From Thermomucor indicae-seudaticae (taxonomy: Eukaryota; Mucoromycota; Mucoromycetes; Mucorales; Lichtheimiaceae), in NCBI GenBank assembly GCA_000787465.1, contig JSYX01000229.1, positions 1 to 25,576 of the forward strand: 25,576 nucleotides of DNA, read 5' to 3'. Below the pieces are notes generated by a model. It had not been told where the DNA came from. It saw nothing but the letters and a program-made list of their open reading frames with translations, and did not search any database. A program made the position numbers and the translations under genes. Shown piece by piece: positions 1 to 10,923 of this stretch. How positions within the stretch are numbered: position 1 is the stretch's first letter; each line of letters starts with the position of its first letter.

Positions 1-581
1 ACTCTTGCCGATTATTTTTATCTTTGTGAAACTAGTCTTATCCAAAAAGAGATTCTATTCTCAGTTCCTGAACCACCCTGCTTGAGAGTACCCTTAAAAT
101 GGAGCGGACTTAGAAATCAGAAAATTGGCACTTTTTCAAAATGTTTCCCTGACTTAAGGTGACGCGCACCATAATCTTAAGGAATTTAGAAAGCTAGAAA
201 CTTCAGCTGGACTGTGTATATCAGAAAACTGCTGAATGGCGGCGAGGTCCTGATGGTGCTGGAACCTTACGCAATGCACGTGGAGTTCTGAAGCGAAAAA
301 AAAGAAAAACGTCTGTTCGTAGTGATATTCATTGCCTTATTGACAGGCTATCCCAAGTCGGCCAGAAAACAGCGGCAAGATCAACGAAAAGCAGCGTCCA
401 GGGCAGAGACATCAATCGTACCAAGCAATCATGCAGAATCCAGCGTCAATACTGCTGTTAGATTGCACTGTCAAAGTTGACATGCAGAATGCTTCTTTTT
501 TTTTGCGTAGTGGTGAGGACCTTGACATAAGATCAATCCACAATACGTAAATGATCGTGCGCCTCGTAACCATTATTATTA
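1..581. other. left-end interval, no gene recognised
   Basis: I see no recognisable gene here. The only open stretch of note on the + strand runs from just after a TAG at 195-197 to a TAG near 462. It has no ATG and encodes a very basic peptide of about 87 residues that I cannot place in a family. It could be an exon or relic of something, or chance. The end next to the bromodomain gene is A/T rich, with ATT triplets at about 571-586 that include that gene's stop codon and probably its 3' UTR. Confidence 0.4.
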
Positions 582-2777
582 TTATTGCAATCTTTGGCGA
601 TCCTTTGCTACAATGGAAGCTTTTCGCGTATGAGAGCTAGCGGAGGAATTACTATCAGCCGTCTTGAACAGCTTCATTTGCTCTTGCACATCTTCCAGCA
701 TTTCAAGTGCCATCTGATACATTTCGGTCCCTTCCTTGTTATACATTAACGAATTCGTGAGCATCAAAACCACATCACGTTCAAACTCCACAGTCGTTTT
801 GATAACCTGAATCATCATCGTCATTAGCTGTTTCTTTCTTTTCGCATAAAGTCGATTCTCTTACCCCATCACGGATCCTGCTCTTGATCGTCTTGAGATC
901 CATAGGATGCTTCACAATATCGTAGTACGATGGCGCAGTCGCTTCCTTGATCGGATTCATAAACATCGCCCCATTCTTGTGGTTGGCGATCTCACGCCAC
1001 AATAACGTGATATTCTTTTGCCATGACTTTTGCTGTCGCTGCTCATCACTGGATCTTTGCTGCTGCTGCTTTTTATCCGAGTAAGATGCTGGAGGTGTCG
1101 CTGCATTGTTCTCGCTACCTTCCGTTGCAGGCCGCTCTTCCGCTTCCTCCTTTGGACCCGCATCACCGGAATCCGTCGGTGCTGACGCGCCTGTTTGATC
1201 TTTGACTGGTCCAGTAGACTGTGTTAGGGTATCCTGGGCTATTGACGTCTCTAACGAAAATAAAGTTGTTCTCTCGTCCTTACATTCGCGGTATTCAATA
1301 AACCCTACCTGCAATTTGACTAAGTGCTGGTTCAGAAGGAACAGGTTCAGGGCTGGGCTTCGACAACAAGTTCTCGATGCGCGGACGCTTGCTTTCATTA
1401 AATATTCGTTCTACCTCTTCTTCTTCTTCTCGACTTCGTTTCGAGTCTTCGCGTTCTGCAAACTGTGACTGTTCTGTAATCGGTAATGTGCCTGTGTCGA
1501 CTTCACGGTTTTCTGCGAGCGAAACAGTAGCCGCGGTTCCCGTCGTTAGTGTTGAAGGGACTGTTGTTGTAGTAGACGGTGGTATTGGTGCTTCTGTTGC
1601 TTGTGGAAAGCCTACATCCGTCTCCTGGACGGCAATATTCTCTCGTGGAAACTGCTGCGCAGAAGTCTGTGCTATTTGAGGGACTTCAGTTGGCGAACTA
1701 ACCGCGATGGGCTCAGGTGGTAGCTGTTGAGTCATAGTGGGAGGAGGAGAAGGTGGCGGTGGTACTGTGGTGCTCTCAGGCATTTCATCTTGCTTTTGAA
1801 CTACTGTCGTCTCCATTACCATAGGTTCTGCATTATCCAAGTCAACGTCTTGTTTTGTTATTTGCAGATTCGTGGTCTCTTGGGTTGTCGAAGGTATGGT
1901 GGATTCAGACGGCGCTGTAATGTACGAGGATCCAGCTGGTACGGCCAAACCACTAGGGCTTGGTTGAGGACGCGTATCCTCCACCGTAATAGGTCGACCC
2001 ATATCCTCTACATTAAAAGATTCAATATCTTCAGCGGGTTGCTGTTGATCAGCCACTAAAGCAGTCGCATTTGCTGTTTCAGGAGTTGGTTCTGGAACGG
2101 GCGGTTGTGAAGGGGCCAAAGTTTCTTCTTCTTCTTCTTGTTGAGCAGTCTTTATTGGCATGGTCTCGGAATGTGGTTGTTCTAAAGGAGATGGTTGCTG
2201 TTCTTGCACTGGTGGCGGCTGTTCTTGCTGTGTTTCTGGATTCTGCTCTTTGTACATTTCCAAGAGTTTTTCATCCCATTTCCCAGCGCGAATTTCGTCA
2301 ATTTCTGCGACTATGGCCAGAAATTTGTCTTCGTCTTCTTTAATAGCACGCTTTAACTCTTCCATTCTCTGCATATACAACTGTCGTGCTAATTTAACGA
2401 CCGGTGGCATGTCCTGTCCAGTAGTACTCGTACTTGACTTGGTCTGCCGTCTTCTCAACGAAATTGATAAGCAATTTGGGAAAAAAGATCGTTGCTCTCT
2501 ATACATACTTTTCCGTCTCCAAATTTTCAATCATCAAGTAATACTGCAGCGAACAGCTCTATAATGTGCGTCCCAAATATCCCCAATGAGAAATTCTCCC
2601 AGGTCACGAACATGCTCGGGCGATGCTTGCCTTTTGATTAAAGAAATCTGGCTGCCGTTTCAACATGGTGTGTTGCTTCAAACTGCGAGCAATTTGGAAC
2701 CAATTGTCTTCTCCAAACTTGTACACTGCCTGCGCTAGCAGCAATTTCTCCAGGACGGTCCATTCTGCTGTTGCCAT
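582..2777 (-). CDS. BRD8: BRD8/Bdc1-like bromodomain subunit of NuA4 acetyltransferase
   Basis: Predicted 650-residue nuclear protein in five exons: 2631-2777, 2509-2558, 1309-2453, 865-1250 and 582-806. Residues about 5-49 form a SANT/Myb-like module (EWTVLEKLLLAQAV, then DNWFQIARSL and PDFFNQK), the arrangement seen at the N-terminus of BRD8. A charged helix follows. Then comes a long Pro/Gln/Thr/Glu-rich disordered linker (about 130-520) and a C-terminal bromodomain from about 523. The bromodomain keeps YYDIVKHPMDL and LMYN, whose Asn (about residue 599) is the expected acetyl-lysine anchor. BRD8 and fission yeast Bdc1 belong to the NuA4/TIP60 histone H4/H2A acetyltransferase complex; that role here is inferred. 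The first intron (2559-2630) needs a GC donor. The first ATG in the conserved frame is at 2777; an upstream in-frame stop rules out a much longer N-terminus. The gene diverges from the DSN1-like gene. Confidence 0.86.
2559..2630 (-). other. GC-AG intron 1 of the BRD8-like gene
   Basis: The exon ends in codons N-Q-K and the intron starts GCAAGC; it ends ATTATAG. Splicing here joins PDFFNQK to SCSLQYYLMIENLE. This matches the spacing of the BRD8 family (an F-x-Q-K motif followed by C-x-x-Q-Y). No GT donor nearby keeps the frame, and the unspliced frame hits a stop after about 8 codons. Confidence 0.75.
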
Positions 2778-3180
2778 TTGATTTCTGGTCTTGTCGAACT
2801 TGTCCAAACTGACGTTGCACTGCGCCCATTTTGAACCACCGAAATTTCAAGCTGTGGAAATCTTTTTTGTCCCGTTTGCCCATACTTATCTCCGTTTTGC
2901 GATGCAAACACCAGAAGAAGAAAGAGACGGTGACTTCACATTCACAATCCCAAAAAGCGTGTCCGTGCTTTCTCAAGCGACGAAGCGTGACACTTGGCAA
3001 AGTGCGACCAGTTCTCTGCATGACGACAGCCAATCAACAAACTTTTATGAACGCGCACACTCCATCGTAGAATGGGACTCTTCGGTACAATGCAGAATGT
3101 CTTTTAGCACAATGAGCATGGCAAACTGACGATCATGTTTATACATCCAGCAACATTCAGCGGCGTCCGCCATTCTTCAA
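2778..3180. promoter_or_regulatory. divergent promoter between BRD8-like and DSN1-like genes
   Basis: This 403-bp interval separates two start codons that point away from each other, so it must hold both 5' regions. A CCAAT box lies at 3030-3034 (ATTGG on the other strand). A hexamer ACGCGC at 3051-3056, about 125 bp before the DSN1 start, contains the ACGCG core of MBF-type (MluI cell-cycle box) sites. I do not see a clear TATA box. Regulatory roles are inferred from position and motif only. Confidence 0.4.
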
Positions 3181-4474
3181 ATGTCCCCTCGTTCTCCTGC
3201 ATCACCCTTCATCACGCAACGTACACCATTATCGCCCTTCCAGCTTCACAACAGCATACCTGTCTCGTCGTCGCAATACAGCACAAACAAAGGCAATGTG
3301 GGTTCACAGGATGCCGATAGATATACCCCGTCGTCCAGAAAGCGCGACTTGAGTTCGTATTCCAATCGGCATTTTACAGGTAAATAATACACCTCATTAT
3401 CCATGAAACAGTGCAGCCCCACTCAATAAGGCATCAAAAGTACGGCCTCCATCCGACCTTCCCACGGAAAAATATTATACTGCTATTCCTGCGCAAATGT
3501 CTCCTGCGCAGCGGATGCGGCAATTGATGACATGGTGTCTGCATTATCAAGAGCAAAAGATGAAGTCGGAGAGCAAGGCATACGGTATAACGAAAGAGAA
3601 ACAATTAGCCGATCGAATAGGTGAAGTAATAAAAGACAAAGGAATGTTAGCAGTGATAATAATAATGATAATAAACTGCCACCCATTTAGCTAGTCGGAT
3701 ACGAGCGAGGTTGATTCATGATATGCTTAATGGTCAAATTGAGACTTCACCATGGCATTCACAACCGAGAAAGGTAAGCTTCTCGATAATAATAATAACA
3801 ACAATGAGCAATTCTCAACTGACATGAGAAACTTCAAGAAACCCCATTTGGACTTTTCGTTAAAGAAAAAGCATCCACGTAATCAAGAAAACGAGGAAAA
3901 GATTCGAAAATATAAGCAATGTATTTCAATGTACGTTGCACTTTTCTGCAGTATGACGATTGTGCTAAAACGACCAAAAATATGCAGGTTGGAAAACGAA
4001 GACCAATTATGGCAGATGGTACAAAGCGACCTCTACGGATATCATGCAAGGCTATTAGACAAGTACAGTGGCGGTGCTTCATCATCAAGTGGGAAAGAAC
4101 ATGTCACACCCGATATCTTGGACGCGCTGGATGAACGACAAAAGGCATTTTTGGAGCAGATCAAAGAGAATAATACAACAGATGCCATCATTGCCAAGAC
4201 CGCATCCGAAATGGATATGCATATTTCAAGGTTACGACAAACTCTGAATACCCTGGACCAACTCCAGCAACATGCACAATCGTTTGCTGATAAAGTCTGG
4301 GCGGAGGTGCCGCGTCTCATGGATCCCAGACTACGGTGTTTATCTCTCGAGAGGCTCAAATATACCCCTTATTTGAATCCGGATGAGGCACAGAGAGACA
4401 TGGAGAAAGAAATTTCTGTAGAGGTCTTGAGAATGTTATCGCGTTCTGAAAGAAAACTGCCGGAAGAAACATGA
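3181..4474 (+). CDS. DSN1: Dsn1/Mis13-like subunit of the Mis12 (MIND) kinetochore complex
   Basis: Predicted 354 residues in five exons: 3181-3379, 3417-3620, 3691-3773, 3839-3930 and 3988-4474. The N-terminus is Ser/Pro rich and basic. The family signature follows at about 98-107 (QRMRQLMTWC), then a helix with LIHDMLNGQIETSPW, the HPRNQENEEKI segment, and a long coiled-coil half that ends in charged residues. Dsn1/Mis13 links the Mis12 complex to the inner kinetochore and microtubule-binding Ndc80. The second intron can be read two ways. I prefer donor 3621 and acceptor 3690, which gives an unbroken helix (LADRIASRIRARLIHDM). A later donor at 3646 with an acceptor at 3694 also keeps frame. 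The stop codon lies only 100 bp before the next gene on the same strand. Confidence 0.8.
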
Positions 4475-4574
4475 CTTTTTTGTTACGCGCTGGTTTCTGT
4501 CCTGCTTTTTTTAGGCAGCGACAAACGATCTTGATTCAGACACAACGTAATCTCTTGGTCTGCATTGCTTGATC
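4475..4574 (+). promoter_or_regulatory. compact promoter of the Brc1-like gene
   Basis: Only 100 bp separates the DSN1-like stop from the BRC1-like ATG. The interval must therefore hold the 3' end of one transcript and the promoter of the next, unless the promoter reaches into the DSN1 exon. It contains ACGCGC at 4485-4490, the same hexamer as upstream of DSN1, with an MBF-type ACGCG core. The role is inferred. Confidence 0.35.
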
Positions 4575-7500
4575 ATGAAATTTGGGCGACAAAAAGAAGA
4601 TAGCACGAGCGTGCCATTATTTCAAAATGTGGTTTTTCAGTTTCATAAGACGTTGAGTGTGCATAAGCAGCAGCACGTAAGATTGAATTGAACATTACTC
4701 GAAATCCACGAATGTCGAAATAATTGCCTGGAACGCAGCTCAAAACCCTCCTTGAAGAAAACGGTGCCGTCGCTGCGACGAATGCGGAAATCAATGATTT
4801 GGACACGAGCACACCGTCCAACGTGACGCATATAATATCTCTCAAGAGTCTCAATACTGAGAAGAGCGAGGATGACCAGGGAAAACCTCCGTTTGTGGTC
4901 ACAGTGCGTTTGGTTCAGCAGTCGGTCGAGAGATAAATATAAAACTCATGAAACCTTTTCTTTTAGCCTCAATGGGTGGAAGCAGGTGTACGAAACGGCT
5001 TCGTGCACGAGTAAGTCGTATGCTGCATGAATAAAAAAAAAACCAATCATGTTGACACCCACCGTTCAAGTCCAGAGTTCTATTTACCCAGCCCTGAAAA
5101 CTTCTTCTCTGGCGTCGTTGTGTGCGCGACCGGGGTGAGTCTGGCTGGCTGGCCGGCCAAGTTGCGGTTGCTAAAAGGTTATATTGACTTGTGAGCTGTA
5201 AGATACCTAAAAATGACATTGAGACGATATACGGAGGTGTATTGGCAAGCGGTGGCCAGTTTCGAACAGAGCTCGAAAATGACGTGACGCATCTGATCAT
5301 CTTGGTACCAGAGGGGGTTTGTATACAGCCGATCTGAAAATGGAACAAATGATTTCCTGATCTTGATCCCATAGGAAATGTATCAAAAAGCATTGAAAAG
5401 AGGTATCAAGGTGGTTCTTCCGCATTGGGTGGATCGCTGCTTCAAGTTACGACGTTTTGTCCGCGAAGTATGTAAAGTCCAAGAGAGGTCACCAGAGCTA
5501 TTATTAATGGCTTATTTGTGTTTAGGATCTGTTTCAGTTTCCAGATCCACCTGCTTTGCAGGACCAAACGTCTCCTAGACTGGAACGAGATATGATCAAA
5601 GAAGAGGAATCGGAGGCCAACAAACCTCTGCAGGGTTTAATCTATCCGTATCCGCACAAAATGTTGCTGATGACGACAAGGGCTGAAACGAAATTTTTGG
5701 CCGGGAAACGCTTCTATTTTGACCCTGAGCTGGGTATCGAAGAGGAAATGCAAACGGATCTCGCCAATGCTCTGGAGGATGCTGGCGCAACGATAGTCAA
5801 GGAATACGAGCCAGAGCAAGTGGATGTCGTGGTGACAAAGTACCGGTCAACCAAAGCATATATTAGAGCATGCCAAGATAGCAAGACGGTCGGTACCGTT
5901 TGGTGGGTAACAAATACATTGGCGCGTCAACGCTTCGAGTCACCAATGCGCACGCTTTTGGACTACCCTGTTCCCTCTGGCGGTATTCCGGGCATGGAAA
6001 ATCTGGTATGGCGCGCAAATGCAGGTTGATGTCACAAAGACTAAACCAAGTAACTGTTACAATGGATAGTGTATCACGCTCACCGGCTATAAGAACATCG
6101 CAAGAGATTTCTTACGGCGATTGGCAGCCCTTTGTGGTATGAGATTATCTCCCTCGCTAACAAAGGAGACGACCCATCTTATCTGCGCTAGGTAAATACC
6201 ATGTTCGTCATGATGAATACATTTGTTTATTAAACTTTGTATTGCGCAGTAAAAACTCCAGGAAATATTTACAAGCTCGTCAATGGAACATTTCCGTAGT
6301 GAATCACATCTGGCTCGAGGAATGCTATCAAGGCTGGGTGTACAAGTCAGTCGCTGACGAGCGGTATGTCTATTTCCCAGGCGGAAGTATTCTGAAAGAG
6401 CTTGTGGGACAGACGCCGATTCTACCTGAAGTCGTCGAAGCATGGTGGAAAGATCCAAACAACCCGCCGAAAGAGGTACCACGAAGGCCTATGCAGCATC
6501 CTCCTTGGGACAGTCCGATAACCATTGATACGGAGAAGACGGAAGAGCGTGATACCCCGAGTGTATCAGCGACCCACCCACGCAAAGCAGCCCTCGAAGC
6601 CAGCGCAACGCTTCATGATATTGTGGTGCCTGATATGAATCAATATCAAAAGGAACGCAGGAACAAAAGGGCACGGTCGGTTGAATTGACAGATTCTGAC
6701 ACAAAACGACAACGAACGGAAGAGGATGCTGCTGCCGCGGCATTAGAACAACCAGCCGAAGAAACGTCAGTGGTACCAGGGCGGCTGGAGACCGAAAAAG
6801 AGGCGACGGATTCAGACGAAAATGCAGCTGTTATGACAGAAATACACGAAGAAAAGCCAAAGGACGAACGGACGACTGCAGTAGAAGCTCACAAGGAGGA
6901 GAAGGCGGCTCAACAAGCAGCCAACTCCCCTGAAACTATGGACAAGCAGAGAAGTCCATCTCCAGCACCGAAGTTACAATACCCTACTATCCAGGAAAAA
7001 GCAACTCTTCCCATATCACCGGAACCTGAAACATCCACACGACCAGAAAAGAAACCTGCAACGACCACGCGTAAAGCGGAACCATCACCTGAACACGAAA
7101 AACCTGTCAAGCGCCTGCGGGAAAAGGACGCTGAACAAGGTCCAAAAACATACAAAATTGTTACAACAGGCATACAGCTAACTGCAGAAGAGAAATCGGC
7201 AAGTAGAAGAGCAGATTTTTCCGTCCAGAGACTGCTACTAAACCATTATCGTTGGTTATTATTAGGCGTTGCGTCGATTAGGTGCTCATATGACAGAGAA
7301 TGTTGCCAATGCGACCCATTTAATTGTGGAGAAAAGGGCCCTGCGCACACCGAAATTTTTGTGCGCCGTCAATCTCGGCTTAAGAGTTTTAACAATCCGC
7401 TGGATCCATGAATCGATCAGGAAAAAAGCATGGCAGGACGAAGAAAAGTATGCTGTAAAGGATCCGGACATGGAAACGAAATTCAAGTTTGATCTTCGTG

Positions 7501-7850
7501 AAAGCCTTGAGAAAGCGCGTGAAAACGTGGTTGTGGAACCAAAGAAGAAGGCAGCGCATGGGGTTTGGCTGGCCGACTACGACGTCTGTCTGCTACAATC
7601 TAGCAAGAGTGTCCTGAAAGAGGTGATCGAGACAGCTGGCGGGAAAGTCATTCCGAAACCGAACGCACGTCGCTTAAGAGAATTAGGAGAGTCCAATCGG
7701 CAAAAACTCTTGGTATTATCTACAGCAGAAGAAAAAGACAAGTGGACAGAATTCACAAGACTAGGTATACCGATATATGATGTTGAATTAGTGATTGTAG
7801 GCGCTCTTCGACAGCGATTGGATCTGGAAGAGTTTTGCCTTGCAAAGTAG
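4575..7850 (+). CDS. BRC1: Brc1/Rtt107-like six-BRCT genome-maintenance scaffold
   Basis: Predicted 905 residues in ten exons: 4575-4676, 4739-4903, 4967-5010, 5071-5134, 5203-5316, 5375-5467, 5526-6005, 6070-6191, 6250-7198 and 7266-7850. Four N-terminal BRCT domains lie at about 14-103, 115-194, 226-345 and 355-440; typical pieces are VTHIISLK, KVVLPHWVDRC, VGTVWWVTNTL and TTHLICA. A charged linker (about 441-695) carries a bipartite nuclear signal around 531-550 (RNKRARS, then KRQR). A C-terminal BRCT pair covers about 697-905. The pair keeps the phosphate-binding elements VTTG (699-702) and a Lys in RTPKF (741), which in Brc1/Rtt107 bind phosphorylated H2A. The family recruits Smc5/6 and repair factors to stalled forks. 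Length is close to fission yeast Brc1. Intron 9 (7199-7265) is GC-AG. Confidence 0.9.
7199..7265 (+). other. GC-AG intron 9 of the Brc1-like gene
   Basis: The intron starts GCAAGT after codon TCG and ends TTATTAG. A near-perfect branch site, CTACTAA, sits about 30 nt before the acceptor. Splicing joins QLTAEEKS to ALRRLGAHMTEN and restores the first helix of BRCT5. The nearby GT, four bases downstream, would shift the frame. Confidence 0.85.
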
Positions 7851-8081
7851 TATGTTGTACGTCAAGTATATTTGCAAAGAAACACAGTTGCATAGCACTT
7901 CGTAATTGGGCTTCTTCAGCGTATGTCCGCAGAGCACTGATGACCTTCTGCTAGGCACAAGCATCAGCTTGTAATTCGGGTATTCGTCTCATCCACTTTT
8001 CTCACTTCGTCCGACCAATTGTTTTAACTCGTCTCAAAATGTGCCTGACCAGTTCAAAAGTAGCGAATGATTTCAATTTAG

Positions 8082-8285
8082 TTGTTAAAGCTGGCCGGAT
8101 ATGTCTTGAAAGAGTCCAAACTAAAGGACGTTGACGACGCACGTCAAGCCATTCAGCAACGGAATATTCCTGCCACTTATTCTCCATTTCTATCATTGAA
8201 AAGGAGCACTCCTCTATCTCAGTTCTTATTCTTTTCCCTCTTGTGGGTAGGTAAAATTGATATTGTTTTTACTATGACGGAGTGA
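8082..8285 (+). CDS. possible last exon of a small unknown gene
   Basis: An open stretch of 67 codons begins directly after a plausible acceptor (TTCAATTTAG, ending at 8081) and stops at 8283-8285. The first 35 residues look like real protein (LAGYVLKESKLKDVDDARQA, then NIPATYSPFL). The last part is hydrophobic (FLFFSLLW). An AATAAA follows 60 bp downstream at 8345-8350. I found no convincing first exon: there is no ATG with a usable donor in phase 0 and a normal intron length. The opposite strand also has an open frame with an ATG (8002-8196). It could be a small real gene, a gene relic or chance. I do not recognise the family. Confidence 0.25.
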   Translation: MLKLAGYVLKESKLKDVDDARQAIQQRNIPATYSPFLSLKRSTPLSQFLFFSLLWVGKIDIVFTMTE

Positions 8286-8344
8286 AACAAACGGTATATG
8301 AAAATGGGTTGAGCACACTTCCTCTTGTGAGTATGTCTTGAGTC

Positions 8345-8350
8345 AATAAA
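8345..8350 (+). terminator. candidate poly(A) signal AATAAA
   Basis: Canonical AATAAA on the + strand. It is 495 bp after the Brc1-like stop but only 60 bp after the stop of the small open stretch at 8082-8285, so it fits that putative transcript better. Confidence 0.3.
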
Positions 8351-8400
8351 AGATATTAAGTGTTCCTCCAGCCGGGTAAACCAGAGTAATTAACATTCCA

Positions 8401-10223
8401 TTATAAAGAAGCAGAAGCTTCGTCCTCGTCTTCTTCTTCTAGGATTTCCTCGTCGCTTACTACGCCAAAATCGTTTTCGCTTCGTACATCTTCCTGGTAT
8501 TCTGGTGCACGCTTTTCCGTTGTAAAGATGGCTGTGTGCGTCGCCGCAATCTAATGAAAGCAAAGCTGTCATTATCCTCCTCGACTTAAGTTTTCACACA
8601 TTCTTGTGACTTACTGAATTGATACGTTCGCAGAACGCATTGAATTCTTGCTCCGTCTTGCAATAAAAGCCCAGGAGCATGGATGGATCAAGATGCGAAA
8701 TATGGATTTTTCGCGGGATCGTGCAATGATACGTGTCCAGATCGGCATCACTGTATTCTGCGACATGTTTTGTTTCTAGGGCTGCTCTTGAAAAGTGAGG
8801 ATCCATGTAGACCAGTTCGTCACCCTGAAGTCCTACGAAATAAAGAGACGAATTGGGCCGTCCACTTTTTTTTAAACACTTCATGTCAGCAAAGCAAAGC
8901 AAAGAGACTGGACAGTGGGTAGAGTGTTTGCTTACCCAGCGATACCCACAAACCAAGGCAGCTCGAAACACGCTTTGAGCGCAGGGTAATAGGTTGGATG
9001 AAGTTGGTCTATGCCTAGCCGAATGGCTACCAGGATAAGAACGGATCGGAAAGGCTCTGGCCCTGGTTGATGATGCGGCAACGCGCTAGGTTTAGGCGTA
9101 GACCCTTCATAGATAGCACGCGCTTCTTCATCATCCGTTCGTCGCTGATGCCAACAGTAACCAAACTCGCCTCGCGGTCGTACCCCGGTCGCGACATCAC
9201 GTACGTCGTCTCGATACACTACGCCATCCGTAGCAATGTATACTGCTAGACGCGCTGCTGGGAAATCCGAAACAAGCGCCCTGCATAGGACTATTCGTGA
9301 ATTCTGTTGTCCTCTACGTTTTCTACAAGAGCTAATACTTACAGAATGACTTGGCTGATGGTGCTGGGACCGAACCATTCACCAATGTTTTTACCAAGCT
9401 GCTTGCCTAACAATGCAATACGATGGATCGAAAACGGCGCGCGAGGCGATAATTCATCGAGGAACCACTGGATAATCTATATATAGATCTAGTTCAACAA
9501 TTCATGCTCATCTTTTGACTGATCCATATATATATTTGTTTCATACCTTGCGGTACTCTTGACATGGCTCGTTTGATTTTTTGCGTCTCCAATCTATACA
9601 ACTGTTTAAGTTTTCTTTAAATTTGACTTGGCCGCGTATATTGGGCGCGCACCTCGTCCAAGAAAGTGAATCAAGAGGGCATTGGCTAGCAAGCTCTGTC
9701 CACTGCGGAGCATGCATCCCCAGCCAATGTCGGTGGTATATGACGAGGGTCGTATAGGAGGGTAGTTGTGACGATAAGTCATCCAGAGCCGGGACGTGAA
9801 ATCGTCATAAAAGTCGGGAGGCCAAAGCAAGGACATGTTGAACGACGGTGCTGCTCCATTGCCACTTGTTGTGCCTGTCTCTGTCTCTCTCTCTGTGTGA
9901 TTACCAAACATGGGCTGCGATTGTGCATCCAGAATATCTTGCTGCATGTGCTTTACGTCAGACGGCGAAATGTCGTAACGACGTCCCAACAGCCAGATGC
10001 ATTTTTCCTCGTCGTCATTCGAACACAGGAGTGGTGGTGAATGTTGCCACAGGTTGGAAACCCAATGACCAAGCTTCAGCGGTATTTCTGCTGCCAAATA
10101 AGTTGAATTGGTCAAGAGCTTCTCTCGCAATGGCGCAGAACTGGGGTGGTTGCTGTTGTGTGGTTGAGGCAAACGATCGGTGTCAGATAATCTGGAGGAC
10201 TCCTCCGACGATGAGCAAGACAT
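8401..10223 (-). CDS. ATG4: Atg4 cysteine protease (autophagy)
   Basis: Predicted 498 residues in six exons: 9653-10223, 9547-9593, 9343-9476, 8936-9280, 8615-8864 and 8401-8550. Atg4 (peptidase family C54) trims Atg8 to expose its C-terminal Gly and later releases Atg8 from phosphatidylethanolamine; it acts in the cytosol and at autophagosomal membranes. All catalytic elements are visible: Cys170 in [12 protein letters not shown], and Asp387 and His389 in VYMDPHFS. Other family blocks are [23 protein letters not shown] and [12 protein letters not shown]. The last exon ends in an acidic tail with ENDFGVV, a candidate C-terminal LIR (F-x-x-V) for Atg8 binding. The N-terminal 60 residues are Ser-rich and not conserved. 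The start is the first ATG in frame (10223); an upstream frame extension lacks an ATG. Introns are GT-AG, 59-71 nt. Confidence 0.95.
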
Positions 10224-10923
10224 GTGCTGCGGCTTCTCACACACACACCCCTTGGAAAGAAAAGAAAAGGAAGGGGGAAAAACTGAAAAGATATTTCACG
10301 AGTTATGTCACGCCAGCGTCTGCATGAAAAAACGTTTTGTAACTGGGCAATGCGCGGAGTTCTTGGATTTGCTAGCTGTGTGGAAGAGGACGTGGCGGCA
10401 GTACCTGGCATAAGCAGCCTTGCCAAATCACTATTCCAGTCGGTAAAACGCCTTCTCCATCTTTTAACCGGAAACTCTGATCACTAAAATGGTCTTCGAG
10501 TTTACTCTGGTGAAAGGGTCAGTAGCACAATTGGCCATCTATCTGACAGTGCACCACAACCAAGAGCGGCATCATTTGTAACAGTGTGTCCTTTAAGGAA
10601 AGGAGAAGACCATGATGAGACTAATAAGATAGCAAGTTCCATTCTCGTGTGTATATATATGAACGCACGACAATGGTTTTTAACTTTAAGGTGCATGTCC
10701 CTGACTACTGACTGACTGGATGACATACTGCCGCATGTCCTGTCATTAAAGCCGTCAAAGGAGATACGAAGCAAGGACATAGTATGGCCAGTCAAAGTCT
10801 CTTTCTTTTGATATTTTATTGCAAGGAATATGCGTACTCTCTAATTGTTACAGCATGAAGCGGGTTAGTTAGTTAAAGGCTTGGTGGCGGGGGTGTTTGG
10901 CATTTCCTTGGTTGGTTGGGCAT
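10224..10923. other. intergenic region between Atg4 start and CotH gene end
   Basis: This holds the Atg4 promoter and 5' UTR (with a long pyrimidine tract just upstream of the start on the minus strand, about 10249-10290) and the 3' flank of the CotH gene. Short tetranucleotide runs occur near 10704-10718 (GACT) and at 10864-10875 and 10908-10918 (GTTA, TTGG). No RNA gene or extra coding exon was found. Confidence 0.4.

Larger units (their letters stand above)
7851..8400. other. interval between convergent Brc1-like and Atg4 genes
   Basis: This holds the 3' flanks of two convergent genes. It is longer than other tail-to-tail gaps in the window (88 bp between arginyl-tRNA synthetase and AP-2 alpha) and contains one coding-looking stretch on the + strand (8082-8285), listed separately. 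No tRNA-like or repeat structure was seen. Confidence 0.4.

Noticed and set aside
2638..3033. 131-codon minus frame upstream of and overlapping the BRD8-like start
   Set aside because: It overlaps the SANT exon in another frame and has no family resemblance; the SANT frame is clearly the coding one.
3621..3694. alternative intron 2 of the DSN1-like gene with donor at 3646
   Set aside because: In phase, but the donor GTTAGC is weaker and the helix is interrupted by extra residues; kept only as an alternative.
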